Positions 1 through 15,300 of a DNA stretch of 64,000 bases are shown in pieces. Source of the DNA: Heterodera schachtii (Eukaryota; Nematoda; Chromadorea; Rhabditida; Heteroderidae); the NCBI GenBank assembly GCA_023374025.1, contig SIJG01000086.1:578910-642909 (forward strand), written 5' to 3'. A program made the translations under genes and the position numbers. The number at the start of each line of letters is the position of its first letter. The stretch's first letter is position 1. Below the pieces are notes generated by a model, which worked only from the letters and a program-made list of their open reading frames with translations, ran no database searches and was not told the origin of the DNA.

Positions 1-1105
1 AGTATAGATTTCAATAATTTAGATAATAATTTCGCTGAGCAGAACATTGAATTTTTCCATGCTCTCAAATGATACATTCTGATTTAAATAATTTTTTTCA
101 TTTATATATAACTATTTATTATATTTCCCACAATTATGAATTAAAACACTGTAAATTTATTGCGCTACAAATTGTTTATGTTATTATTATTTTTTGCTTG
201 AGTTCTTATTAAAGCCTTTGGGCTTGAGCTGAAACCGCGGACCATTCGCGGGGAAAACAGATAAGTATTGGCCTTTTTTAATTAATAAATTTTAGCATTT
301 AATAAAATATCAACTATTATTTTATCTTTATAGCTTTTTTTGTAAAGACAATTGAAAATTTCGTTAGTTATGTTTTTTCATTTGCTCTGCTAAAAATATA
401 GCTTATTGTTTAATTTTTTCTTAAAAATTTATAGTTTTGCCGAATTAATTTTTTAGTTGGTTAATAGATATTATTTGAAATATGATGAAAGCTATTGTTC
501 TTGTACGTTTTATTTACACCCATCTGAAATAAATATATGGATTAAATATTTTAAATTTTTTGGAATATATATTTAAAATATGTTTGTCTGGTGTTTTAGA
601 TTATTTTGAATATTTCTAGGTCCTTTCCTATTGTAATTGCTTGAAAAAGATGTCGGCATAACCAATTTATGATAAATTAATATTAATAATTATGTTTAAA
701 AGAAGTAAAATTATATTAAAAAACCAAATATTATATTTTTATACATTTGTTTTTAGAAACTTTCAATCAAGCCTTCTTTTTAAAGATATTTATTTAACAG
801 TTAAAAAATATTAATTAATGTTTACATTGAATTAATTAGTGTACTTTTAATTATTTTCTCTTAAATTTGAGGTTACAATGGGTGTGAATGCTTGTAAAAT
901 CAATTATTTTTTGTTACTAATTCGGCGAAAGGCGAGAGTCCCCAAAAAGCAAGAGCAAAATGCAATAAAAATGAAAAATCATTAAAAAATTTCATTATAT
1001 TACATAATAGCATATTAAAATCAGTTATTGAATTAAAAATCGCAAATTTAGTCATCTTTTCGACAAATCTGTTAACAAATTTGCATCAATTTTAAAAAAA
1101 ATTTC
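1..1105. other. AT-rich intergenic, no gene seen
   Basis: Very AT-rich DNA with stops in all frames. A short GC-richer patch near 210-260 (pairing gccttt/gggctt and ccgcgg) is the only local contrast. I see no exon, RNA gene or terminal repeats. Confidence 0.6.
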
Positions 1106-1370
1106 GGCGACGCCTATCGGCACCGCCGGATCCCCAGAAACTGTTGTTTAATGTTCTTAATAAAATTTAGAATAAAAGTATTAGTATTCTAGTAAAAATA
1201 TATGTTTTGTCTTGGTAAAAAATATTTTCAAAAAAACCTTATCCATATACGGGTCCGTATTTTCCTGGATACGGACTTATACGGAGTAAGGGTTTTCCGA
1301 GTTTTTCGTCCGTAAGTCCGTAGTCCGGGTCCGTAAATTCATGATACGGATTACGGAAATTTTTTGTGAC
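1106..1370. repeat. GC-word repeat element, copy A (word TCCGTA)
   Basis: Two GC-rich parts lie in AT-rich DNA. The first (1106-1135) reads ggcgacgcctatcggcaccg; its reverse complement matches cores at 41432-41463 and 58692-58730. The second (about 1245-1350) reiterates TCCGTA/TACGGA many times in both orientations. The same order of core then word array is seen at 41.4-41.95 kb. I could not identify terminal repeats or a target duplication. It is probably a decayed non-autonomous DNA transposon. Confidence 0.55.
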
Positions 1371-4300
1371 GTTTTTTAAGATGAAATGGAGTAAATTTTA
1401 AAATTTTCTGCAGTCATTTGCCAAAATATTGAAATTATGCAGTCAATTTCGTAAAATTTTCGATGATGAAAACCGAAAAAAGCATTTGTAAATACGGTAA
1501 AATATTACTAAATTTGAAAAAACGAAATTTGCAAAAAACTCAAAATAACTTGTTTAATAAATCTTAGCGTTTTAAGCAAAACATAAATTTATATCGTTCA
1601 GAAAATGCAATAAAAATAATTAATATTTTTTATAAAAGCTGTAAAATTTAATTATCAGCTTTCCCAACATAATATATCATTCAATATTAATTACTTCAAC
1701 AATTTCCTGTAATATAAAATATAAATTTTTGAAATAATAAAAGAATAAACAAAAATAAATTTAATTAACTAATAAATAATAAAGTATCACAATGATAGAG
1801 AAATTGGGTTATTAAAGGATGAATATTCGGTAAAATAACTAAATGTAAAATTCTCATTAATATCGATTAAGTATTTGTTCTTAAATAAAACAATTTAAAA
1901 GAATGAAGAAAATATGACTGAGAATAAATTTATTAAATTATAAAACAAACAAGGAAGAATTATATTAAACATGGAAACAACTACAAGTGATAAGCAAAGA
2001 TTTCGGAACTTAGCTGTAAAATTAAAATATATTATTTGAAACTTTCAAAATATTTAATTAATTATTTATTTTAAATATTAATTATGTTAAATGAGTTTTA
2101 TTTTAGTGTTACAATGCAACAATGTCTTATTGTTATTTTTCATTAAATAAATTAGTGGAATCAAAATAATTTTTTGTTCCATATAAACTGTAAAAAATTT
2201 AAATAAAAATTAATCACTTCTTTTTTAATTTTTTGTATTTTATTTTAGTTCTTGGTGTAAAATCAAGTCATGTCGAACAGGCGAAACGATTTGTATTTGC
2301 AGTAATACATTTTTAAAATAAACATTTTATTAAACTATTCATTCTAAAAATAGGACAAAAAATGGTTGCTGTCAATTGTTCATTAATAAACTCTGAAATG
2401 AAAGAATAAAAAATAAGATAAATGTTATCATTTTTTAAAAAGTTAATAAAACGTCAAATGAGAAAAATTTTCGAAATTCTTTCTGATAATACAGTTAAAT
2501 ATAAAAATAGGAAACCGAATGACTGAAAGACCAACAAAATTATATATCCTTTAGAAACAGAAGATGAAGGCGAAGAATATTTATAAATTACATCATTAAA
2601 CTTAAAAATATAGTAATAAAATCAAATTAATTTAATAAAATTATATATAAAAATGTTGATTAAATTAAATTCAAACATTTATTTTTTATGAATTAAATCA
2701 TTATTTTTACAGATGGAACAACAGCCAATAAGTGCTTAAAAATTCGTTAACATGTATTTTTAAAAGTAATAATTATTTTCAAAAAATCAAAAGAAACAAA
2801 TAACTAAATTCCAACCGAATTTAGAAACAAAAATTCGTTAAAGAATTAAATTAATTAAAAAAATATTCAATGAAGAGTTAAATATCTGACCATACTTTTT
2901 AAGTAGGGCCAAATTTTTTGTAGTCAAAAATTAAGATTAGTCCATCCTTTTTTATTTAGCTTTTTGGGTACAAAATAATTTAATTTCAACAAACTTTGGA
3001 AAAATACAACCCCAAAAAATAATATTAAAACGTTATAAAACTTAAATTAATTTAAATTAAAAATGGTTAAGGTTGGAAACCGTTCCAATTTTGAAGCAAT
3101 AGGGATTAGACTGTGTGACGTCGAACGAGGATGAAAAATTATAAATATTAAAGTTATTTAAAGAAATATTAAAAAGCATATTTTGTTTCATGAAGAAATA
3201 AAATATAAAACCAAACATAAACCTTCAAATTAGTTATAAACCCATTTTGGCCAGAACAAGATTAGCGATGACTTAATTGAATTATAAATAAGTTATTTAC
3301 TTTATTAATAAAAACAAAATCACATTTGAATAGAAGTAAATATGAAAATATTGGAAAAATACAATACAATTAACAATGCGCATTAAGTTAAAGAGACAGT
3401 TTAGTCTAAAAAATCAAAAATGTATAAGATTTTTTGTTGCGAATTTGTTTAAGATTTTTGCTTTTATTTTTTTTATTGTAATTTAACCAAAACTATAATT
3501 TATCAATTAGTTAATTATTTAAATTAAACAAATCAATAAAAGTTAAAAATTTTCTTAGACTACAATCAACCTCGATGCTTGATTCTGTAAAGGGAAAATA
3601 ACATTTAAAAAATAATAATAAATTCGGAATATTTTCGCGTTGCATCCGAAATATCTAATTTTACATCAAATTACCTAAGATTTTTATGATAATATGTTGT
3701 CTTTTAATCTAAATTTGCTTTGGAATAGAATTACAAAGTTTTCAATAACCTATAGCGAGTATAAATTCAGCTATGTTAGTAGTTTATAAATTAAAAAAAA
3801 ACTCGAAATATCAATTTCTTAATAATATACTTAAATTTGATGTTTATTAATAATTTTAATTTTTGTGTTAACAATTTTATCAAATTTATAAATTTATTCT
3901 ACAACCTAACAATTACTTGAATAGATGTTATTAATTTAAGTTATATGGTTTCATTTGTTGACAAAGGGATTTTCTTTTGGATTTTCTTAATCCAACAATT
4001 TTTTATTTTTGTTGATTATTTTCTATTGAATTAATTTCTTAGATTGGCCAAAATTATTATTAACACTCTAAAAATTAATAAATTTTTTTACAATTACAGA
4101 AATTCTTTCGATTCAAATAAAGACATTAATTTTGACTAATGCAACAAATGGTTTTCGGATATGATGCATATAAAGTGTTGATTAATCTAAATTATTTTTA
4201 TAGCGTGTTTTATTATTTATTTAATTGATTTTTATTTGTGGAAAAGGATTATGATTTTAAAGAATGTTTCTGTGATAGAAGAATAAGATTCGACGGATTA

Positions 4301-7300
4301 TCTTTATGGTTGTATTAGTTTAAATTTCTTGATTATTTTCCATTGAAATAATTTTCTAAAAATGTTGTTTAAATTGAAACAAATCGCTTTTTTCTCTTAA
4401 AAGATGTCAGAGTATTATTTTTTTACTAATGATATTATATTTTATTTCTATGAGTATTTCTATTTATTTTAAAGTTTATCTTCAAAGATATTTTATTCAC
4501 TGAAATTTTAATTTGTTATAAAAAATTGAATATCCTCATGAAATGTAATTAATTAAAAATTTTCCGGTTTAGTAATTTTTATTTTTGTAAAAGGTCATCT
4601 ATTATTTTACGCTTCTATAACAATTAAGAAAAATTTAATTAATACAAGCCACATTTGTTAATTCTTTCTTTCGTGCAAATAAATTTTCCTATTCTTTTGT
4701 AATTTTAATCATAAGAATTAAATATAAATTTTTCAAAAGATTAAATTTTAAATTTTTCAAATTAATGGAGAAAATTTTTTTGACACTGTTCCACATTAAG
4801 TAAAAAACAGTAATAAAGGAAAGATTTAAAAAATAAATAATTGTTATAAAATTGAATAAATTTAATTTATAATTACCGCGTCATTGTTGAACATGGATTT
4901 TACGAAGTTTCGTGTTTTTGGTCTGTGACCCCGTAACCAATAATATTCTTTGTTCTATTTCTAATATAAATTATTCATTTGTTGGCTGAGTATTTAAATT
5001 AATACTTAAATCTTTATTTTTATTCTCTCTCCAATTCTGTATTCGGTATTATCAATGCTAATATGTTTAAATTTATTTGCTATAAAATTTTATGTGTTAA
5101 ATCGATTATGTTTTGTTCAATTTAAAATTTTCTATCATTAACACATAAATCTGATTGTTTGAATTCAAAAATTTTTATTAAATATAATTTAAATTCAATA
5201 ATTAAGCAAGAAATTATTGTATTTATTTAGAAACAATAATATCTCTACAAATAATAAATAAAAAAAATTTTATTTTTTCTTCCGACAACGTCTGGTCGGC
5301 AGCTTGCGCTTCCGTTCGAACTAACAGAACATTTTTATTTTGGCATTTTTTAAAATTAACGTTTTCCTTTCAGCAATCTGATTCTTAGTATACTGTTCAT
5401 CCTTTATCCGTTTATTTGAAGAATTTTTTTTCGCTATATGATCCTTTATTTTTTGAGAATATTTTATTGACAATCTGAATATCCATTCAACTAAAAAGAA
5501 TTTAATTTAAAGCATATTGAATTTAAATTTATTTGTTGACTAATGTTAATTCCAACAGTTTATAAAGATTTTATGTTTTAACGCAAAACCAATTCAGAAA
5601 TTTCAAGAATAAATCAATTAACATTTGCATAAAAACTCCAAATGCTAACAGCATTTTATTCGGCATTATCCTTCGTTCTTCTATTCCAAATTTAAACTTT
5701 CAAATAAATGATTTATATTAATCTTCTATTTTTAGTGTTATTGTGATTTTTGATTTATTAAATTAACTTTGATTAAATTTTGGAGTTAGCAAAAATTGGT
5801 TTAGTTAATCTATTTGAAAATAAAAGTTAGACAAAAAATATTATTTATTTATTTAAAGATTTAAATAATTTGTTGCAAATATGGTTTATTTCGTTTCTAG
5901 GTTTATGAATTAAATTAATAATATTTTTATTGCGATTTCTGAGTAATGCGATGGATGAAATTTCGGCTTATATTTCTTTAAGTATAACAATTGGGCATTA
6001 ATTTATTTCTCTTGAATTTGTTTAATTTTATTATGCTATTATTTATATTAAGATAGGTCAATTTACCAATCTTACTCAACGTAATTTGCGTTTCTTAATT
6101 CCTAATCCATTAAATGTTAAATTTTATAATTTTTCAGTATAGTTTAATTAATTTTTTTTTTATTATGAATAACAAATATTTGATAAAAGTTGATTTAATA
6201 ATTTAATTTTTTATATTTGCATGTCCAATTTATACGCTCACCGAAATAGCGGGTCATATTTAAAACAATAAAAATGGTTTATGTACATTATAACTTTATA
6301 CAATGAGTTAATTTTTGAGAAAATATGCTTATTAAATATCAAAATTATTTTTTCTTTATCCAAATATTAGTTATTAATGAAATTTTAAGTTCAGTTTATT
6401 AAAATGATTTCAGAATAATTTGTGGAAATGTAATAAATTTTATGATTAATAAATACGTTAAAAACGAAGAAATTGATTACCCGATTTTTAATTTGAATTT
6501 AGTTTTATTATTTGATAGCATGGCTGGCTGAAACGACTAACTTTTCATTTGCTTCAAAAGTTTTTTTATACAACTATTATGATTTAATAATTAACAAAAG
6601 TATGAACAAGGAAATTTTATTATATTGGGTTTCCAATTTTTAGGGTTTAATGAATGTTATATTGTTTTAAAAACGTTCAATCATGCATTATGTACCTTGA
6701 AAGCATTAGAAGGCTTAACAGAAAATTTGTCTATGAATTATTTTATTATTAAAATACATTATATTAAAAATCCTTTAAATTTGTATAAGATATAATTTTA
6801 CCACTTTTATAAGCGATGCTTAGCTATAAGTTTTGAAGTAAAATAATTTTTTTATATCATGTAATTTCTAATTATTAGCAAAAATTTATTTTTTAGTCGT
6901 GGTTTTCTGTGGCAATTTCGGTTTCTTGATAATTTCTTATACTAATAAATCGTTTTTGTTTTTGTCTAAATAATATTTGAATCAATTTAATATATCATTA
7001 TATAAATCAATTTGAAATATTTTCTTTTTATTCTTAACAAACTACGTAACAAACTCAGTATAAATTTTAATGCTGAAATTATGAAATTGTTAAATTCAGT
7101 TATATTTTATGTTTCTAATCGAAATATTCGTTTTTAATATCTTTGACATAATTTAATAAATAGTTGTATTTTTATCAAGAAAATCGGTATGTTAATATAG
7201 ATAGATGATGGCATTAATCTTGCCAAAGTTACAGATCGGATTTTGCTGCATTTGCTGAATTTTTTGCTTTTTTAACTTGGGCTTAGGCTTTTTTGCATTA

Positions 7301-10300
7301 TTCAAAATTTCACCTAAGAGGTTAAACCGAGTAAATTGGTTTCTATAAAATTGAATTGTCACTCTGTAAATCGATTGTTCGCTTTTTCGACAATATTTTA
7401 GCAATGTATACATGAATAGAACAAACTTAAAATTGAAAAATGATATTAACAGGAAACTAATTGGAAATAAATTTAGAGAAAATAAGCATAAAAAATAATT
7501 GAAAAAAATTCACAATTTAAAAACCTTTATGCGTTATTAATTTTGATTTACTTTTTAAAAATCCATTTCACTAATCAAAAGCCAAAAAATGGAGTTCGAA
7601 AGGGGGGAACAGAAAACTGAAGAAGAAAATCAGCCATTGATTTGTCTTCGTTTTTCAAGAAGAAATGAATTTTTTATTATTATTGAAAAAACAACTGAAA
7701 CAAACAAATATGATTCCTTTTCATATTGTAGGAATTGAAAATATATANNNNNNNNNNCAAAATAAATTAAATTTTTATTATGTATCGAGAATTTTTTACA
7801 TATAGTCAAATACTCCGACAATTCCTACAATTATGTCTAACTAAAAACCACTAGTTTTTACTTTAGTAATTTGGGTTTCATATTAATTTAGTATTATAGC
7901 AATTTTACTGTTTTTTCATTTTTAAAATTAGTCCGCAAAGTCTGAAAAAATGCACATATTTTTTTTACTATTAATTTATGCAATGTGCAGTTAAATATGA
8001 AAGCTTATGACATAAAACTTGCTATTAAATATGTTGACTTTTATTGCAACCGGTTTTTAAACATATGTGATAAAATTGACTACAAGAAAAAAAATTTTAA
8101 AATATATTTTGAAAGAGAACAATTAAAGCTATTGAATGATACCATGAATTATTAATTTTGTTGAATTTCAATAAGCAATTATCACCGATTTCAAGAATTG
8201 TTACATTATATTATAAATAAGTGTTTGGTGAAATATATAAGAAAATAAAAAATACTTAAATTTAATTGATATTCATCCAATATAATTATATTTGCATAAT
8301 AATTAAATTCTAAATTAAATGAGCAACTCAAGGCACCCCTCTTTTTCTTGGCAAAATTAATTTAATTAAACCCATAAATAAATATATAATAAAAATAATT
8401 AAATAAATAAATATCGATTTTTTCCTATATTAAAATGAATAAATAAGAAATATATATAATTAACAAAAAAATCATTTGTTAAAAAATTTTCGCACTAATA
8501 TTTAAATACGAAAAGGAGATAAATAGTTTTTTAATCTTTTTGCTAAATTCATACAAATAAATTAAATATTTCCTTTAAATACTTTACTACAAATTTTAAG
8601 CTAATGATATACTTTTCCACCGTGGAAGATAATCATGAAACATGAAAATATTGTGAACAGAGATTTAAAAATATAATAAAAAGAACTTAATTAATTCCAA
8701 AAGTATCGATAAACATGTATAATTTGCGATAATATGGAAAAATTATTATAAACAAAAAACTAATTTTTATATTTTAATATGAAAAGGAGATTTCTCGGTA
8801 AAAAATTTAAATAAAAAATTTTATTTTTATTCAAAGAAAATCATATAAAAGAAGTATTAAAAAGTAAATGTTCATATCTATTTTTGTATTTCGCGATTTT
8901 ATGGACCCTTAAAATCCTAAAATTGTCAAGGATCATGAAAAAACAAAAATTTAAATTTAAATAGTAAAAAAGCATTGGAATTAATTGAAAATAAGACTGT
9001 TGCAATGTTCATTTATTTTAATAATGAATTTTTATTAAATAGCGATGTTGAAACAAAAAACTTATTACAATATAAAGCTATAAAAATTTAAATAAAATAT
9101 TTGAAAAAAGAACGGATGAAAGAATAATATATATTATTAATCAGATTTTAAATGATTATGTTTATTAAAAGTGGAATCAAATAAATTTTGGAAATTTAGA
9201 CGTTGAACTATTTAAATTACTCGATCTGCAGAAAATAAGTAATGTCATAGAATATGGTCGTAGAAAAAAAGATAAAACGATGAATTAAATTTTACTTTTG
9301 ACAATACAAAAATTATACGCAAAAACTATTAAAAAGATTAATTAAATCAACTGAGCGAATCAACAAGTTAAGTATGAACCGACACAATTTAATTTAAAAA
9401 ATCCACGCGCTCTTTAAATTCATTCAAACAGCAGAATTAATTCTAATACCTATTCACTCAATGTATATATTTTCATAACAATTAAATGCTAAATGAAATC
9501 ATGGGAAATGAGAAAAATCATGGATGAAGTAAATTAATTTCATTAAGACATAAGTAAAGTAGAAAATAAAAATTATATATAAAAATAACATAAAAATTGT
9601 TAAGCATAACTTACCTTTAAAAGCATTTTCTTTTATTATGAATGAAAAAATAAGAAATAAGAAATTTATGCAAAAAATTTTAAATTATGAATTTTAACTA
9701 TTTCCCGAGAAATGAAGAAAATACTATAAATTTGAGAACAATTCCTAAAAAGTCATCAAATAAATCATAGTTCATCGAGTACAAATTCATTAATTTATCA
9801 AATTCATATTGAAATATAAAATTAATTTATTAAATGAAAATTCAAAAATAAAAATGAAAAATTTAAAAAATATAAAAAGTAATTTAAATGACAATTTAAA
9901 ATAAAAAATGAGGTATTTATTTTGTGTTTCAATTTATCAAATTGTCTAAAGTACTAAAGTGCAAAATTGAAGAAAAATATACAGAAGAAAAAAAAAGATT
10001 ATTTATTAACACTTCTTTTAAAATAAATTCGCTGGCTTTTCAAAATTATGAAAAATAAATTATTCAGATTGCCGCCAAAAATTAATAGTACATTAATAAA
10101 AATATTTAATTTACGCAAAAAATTATTATTATGCAACAAGCTAATTATTATGAAAAATAGTGATATTTAATCATTAACTTGAACCAAGCGCCGCCGTGCA
10201 CAGAAAGAGCTTAGCGGTCAAGAAAAAACAAAATCTAACAAAATGTTTAAATAAATCAAAATATTATTTTTGAATTTTAAAATAAAAATTAGTAAAATTT

Positions 10301-11974
10301 AACGGACAATGTAATTAACAATAAATTTTACACTCAATTAAATAAATATTACCTGAGGCAAAATAAAAGATTTAGACACAAAATAAAAAGACTTTAAAAG
10401 TGTATAATGAAGACATTTCATTTAATTTAAATCAAATTGACTTTTATTAATTGAAGAATTTTTATAAATTAAAATAATATGATAATAGTCATAATCAGAA
10501 GGAAAAGATTCTTAAATTGGAAATTAAACTCCGAAACCAAGTGAAAACTCTTGAAGTCACTTTAAAACCACTTTTATCGTGTAGAGCATAGTAGATTTAC
10601 TATTGTAAATTTTTGGCTTTTTTGGTGTAGTCGCCAAAAATGATCAGAAAAAAGTGATCAAATGAAAAACCCAGCAAATTAATTTAATTGAATTTTTCCT
10701 CTTCACCAATTGTCAGGGGTTCGGATCCGCTGGGCAGATGATGAATTTTCTTGAATTTTTTCAAAGTGTTATTCCACCTATGTAGCATATTTTTATTCAG
10801 TTATTTTCATTTGTTTTATGATGATTTTTGATAGATAATTGTTTATTGATTATTTTTTTTTGCAACATAAAATCTCGAACTTAAATACACTTTCTATTGA
10901 AACTTTTATCTTTTTTTTGCTTTTGTTTTGGAATCATTTGAAATTTGAAAGTTTTTTTATTTAAAAACAATATAATTATCAGTTTTAAACAATTAGATTT
11001 TTGTTTATTTGTTTATAAGTATGATATTTTGGTTTTATTAGTTTGTTCTTCGATGGAATCCAATTTAACCAACATAAGAAAAATCTAATTATTTAAATAC
11101 TGATAAAAATAAAAATTGTTTTAAATAAAAAAGCTTTTAAATTTTAAATTATTGCAAGCCAAAAGCAAATTTTTGAAAAACACTAAATAATTTTGATTTA
11201 AGATAGTTAATTACAATAAAGAGGAAAGAAACCCAATAATAATAAATGATTAAAAATTTTAATAGAAAATGAACAAAATTATATTTGTAAATGCATAAGA
11301 TAGTAATATTTTTACTATATGTTTTGAATTTTTTAAATGGACAAAAATGAATTATTTTAGAAAATTTATAAAAGCTGATTAAAAAGAAAATATTACTTGT
11401 AAATTATATAAATCCTTTGGAGAGAGTTTTATGTCGATTAGTTCGACAACTTTTTAAACCACGTGATCATATAATTGGGTGTAATTATATTAGACAAATA
11501 AATAATAAATTACGATTAAAAAATAGGAATTTATTTTTTATTGGAAAATTAAGTGAAAAGGGTTAAAATAATATGGATGAAACCTTACCAAATTCGAAAC
11601 TCTCACGGCATAGAGTGCAATAGAAGTAATTGAATAAATTAAAATAATTTAAAAAAATAATAATAAAACAGAAAATATTCTAATTAAATTATCTACTTAA
11701 AATTAAAAATTTACATAGGTAAATTTAATATATTATTATAAATCCAAAAATAATCCCTGTTCGATGCGCGGAACGGACGCAATCGGAACATGTGGGAGTT
11801 TTATTTCATTGGTCTCGACATCCAGAAGACTTTATTAATCATACATAAAAAAACCAAAATTAATTTAATGGATAAGGAATTATCTTTATCATTTCATTGT
11901 TTCGAAAATGATTACATAATATGTGTATTTATTTTTTGAGCAAATTTAGTCAATGTTTTAACTAGTAAAAACAA
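1371..11974. other. AT-rich gene desert with a 10-N gap
   Basis: No exon-like sequence was recognised. Open frames here are short and of low complexity. A 10-base N run is at 7748-7757. Small GC-richer spots occur at 5281-5325, 10190-10215, 10710-10740 and 11755-11800, but none makes a convincing coding or RNA structure. Confidence 0.55.
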
Positions 11975-12354
11975 AAAATACACTCTAAGGATCAAACAAA
12001 AATTTTTTTTTCAAAAAATACACCCCTAAAAATCGACCTAAAATTTTTCAAAATGCGCCCCTAAGAATTAGAAAATTTTATCAAAAATTCATCCTTCAAA
12101 TTTTTTTTCTTGGCAAAATTTTGGTTTAAAAAATGTCAATTTTTGCTGTGAAAATATTAGAAAGGAAATGTACCTCATTTGCAACTGCAATCAGTGAATA
12201 AAAATTATTTTTGCACAATTTTTGGCTGAAAAATATGCCACTAAAACGTCACTATTTCGGACTTTTTTCACTTTTTTGTCACTATTTTGGCATTTTTACT
12301 TACTATTTTAGTTAACTATTTTGAGATTTTTCGTCACTAAAAGTCGCATCCCTA
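11975..12354. repeat. Decayed hAT-like MITE fragment
   Basis: This piece carries the strings aaatacaccccta and ctaaggatc that also occur inside the better preserved MITEs at 38502-39130 and 52722-53345. Near its right end cgtcacta-type words are reiterated (12247-12345), and it closes with gtcgcatcccta, in keeping with a family terminus of TAGGG(A/T/C). The left end is not recognisable, so I treat it as a truncated or diverged copy. Confidence 0.45.
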
Positions 12355-15300
12355 CTCATCATCTTATCGATCCTCTTTTATAAAAAAAGAGACAAGCAAT
12401 TAATTTAATCTTTACTAAAAAAGCTATATTTAACCAATTTAATAAATTGAGATTAATATATTTTTTTCATTTTAAACAAATTAAATTATTATAAAAAAAT
12501 ATGTAACATAAAAATTTTATACGAGAAAAAAAAACTTTAAAAACTTTTAAAAACAGTTTAAATAATAAATGTTGATTTATAACAAAATATAAAAAATATG
12601 TCATATGTCATACATCATCTGATTTTACTTTTATAACAACTTATTCCGTTTCAATTCTATTTTAATTAATTTTTAAACCCGTTCCGTCAATTTCACCAAG
12701 TAGTTTTTTTTCTAATATGCTTTGAGATAATTAATCAATCGCTTTATTTTTAATATACAATAAAAATCGTGTGGATTTGAATTTCATTCAAATAGATAAT
12801 CGGATATTATTTCCAAATTATTGAATATATTGTGGCTTAATATTTATTTAAAAAATCACAAGAATTAAAAATGGTGTGTTAATAAAAAGAATTAAATTTT
12901 TTAAATGACACATAAAAATTCTAAGATAAAAACAGACTTTAATTTAGCTAATTTTCAATCCATGAATTTCTTACAAATTATTAATGTTATAATATAAAAT
13001 TTTATGAATTCAGTAATGATTATTTTTTAATTTTTTTAAATTCTAAAGTTAAAAAACGAATATAAATTCAATATATTAGACAACAAATTAACTCTATTTA
13101 AAATTAAATAAAAATTAAATTTAAAATTTAACTATAACTAAATAGTTCTAAAATATAGAAATATAAAACAAAAATAAGAAAAATTTAATTAATAAACTCG
13201 GAAGTGACAGCTGGGAATGTTATGAAGGCATATTAACTCACTGATTAAATATTAAAAACAAATAACCCAAAAAACTTAAATATCAACCATGCTGAACCTG
13301 AAAAAATTCATTTAATTTAATAAAAAAAATGTTTCATTAAATAATTCATGACACAAATTTCTTTATAAAATATATAAAAAATTTTTATAAAGTGAGAATG
13401 CTAATAATAAATATTAAATTCAATTAGCTTAAAACTATGAAAAAGAAGAATAAGTCAAGAAGTTGGACAAAAACCAGTTCAGCACACGGTGTTTATTTTA
13501 AAACAAATGAAAATTAATAGAAGAAAATTTATAATTAAAATAATATTTAGCGATAGAAAATGGACATTAAAAATGTAACAAAATATATTAAGTATTATTC
13601 CATTTAACACATAATTAATTACTTATTAATCGAAGATTATTATTTTATAAATTTCTTTTTAATATTTCAATGTTGCAACGTACGAACTCTCGATGCGTTC
13701 CACATGAAAGTAAAAGAAAACGAAATATTATTCTAAACTTTAAAAAAGAAAACAAAAATAAAAAGCATAGATTAAATATAAACATAATTTAATAAATTGT
13801 GTAAAAGAATATAATACAACTGAATTCGAATAAAAAATGAATAAACAATTTAATAAGATTTATTTGAAAGAAAACCAAGGAAATTAATTGTCACTTCCTG
13901 CCAAGACTGGAAGTAAATAAATTAATAACGAAATATAAGTAAAAAAGTAAAATATATTACATTATAAACTACAATGGATAGATAGTAAAATTATAAGCAT
14001 TAAAACGTATTTAAAACCGAATTAAGAAAGATCAGCTTATCTGTTGAAACTATAAACATAAGATTAATGAGCATAAAAAAATACAAAAAAAAAAGTTATC
14101 AAATAAATTAAACTGAATAATGTAAATCGATTCAATTGTTACATGTACAAAAATCTGACCAACTTTTCTCATGAAATAAATACAACTAGGCCATACTTTT
14201 TAATATAAGAAAGGTCGAAAATATTAAAATGAAACAAAGAATAAAAAGATGTTTAAAAAGAGCTGATGATTTATTTTTTTGTTAATTACTTTTGGTATCA
14301 AAGAATTATATTAAATTCTTCCACTAAAATCTAATGTAAAGGTGCTTAAGTTATCAAGTTTAAAAAGAACAGCCAAAACGAAAAACAATACTATTGAAAT
14401 ATTTTTATCATTTGGTTGGAATTTGTAATTCTTATGAATTTTTCCATAACAAACTATAAAATATTCAAAAGTAAAATTTAAATAACAAAAATTAAAAAAT
14501 TCACCTCGTTAATATCAATCCTATAAAGAATTTATAATATATGTATTTTAATTTTATAACAATGCACATCAAATGAATTGAAATAAAAACATTGACTGTC
14601 GAATAATGATAAAAATTATTCATTATATTTAAAAAACAATAATATTAATTCTAAAATTAAAATAAATAAAATTTAATAAAATTATAGCATTAATTCAAGA
14701 ATAAAACTGTCATATGCTTTCACATTAGTTGTTAAAAGAATAATTATCAAATAAAGAATGAAAAATATTAATACATAAAAACGAATTCATTATTTAAGTA
14801 AATAACTAAAAGTTGACAATTAAATATTTGAAAATAAATGAGACATAATTTTGTAAGCAAACCAAACTAAATTTACCGACTATTCAACAGACAACACAAA
14901 GAACTTGAAAATTTTATTTTTACCTTTTCTACAAAACTAACTAACAGTTCACATTGCAAGATATGTTAATAAAAATAGCATACCATACAAACATATCAAT
15001 CAAAATATTCATATAAAACAAAAAACTAATAAATATAATTGAGATACAGCTCATCTGATTAACATAATACAAGGATAATTGAAATTGAATTAATCATTAT
15101 TTATAAAATTAAATGGATTGCTGAAAAATACTTAAATAACAACAAAATGGACAACAATTGTAAAGGAAGGCAGAAATAAGCCTTTAAATTTTGTCATTTA
15201 CAATTTATTTAAAAATTAAATTGCTTAAATTAAAATTCAGAAACAATAAATCTTGCTTCAATTAGATAAGAAAAATTATTTATTTAAAGAGAATAAATTC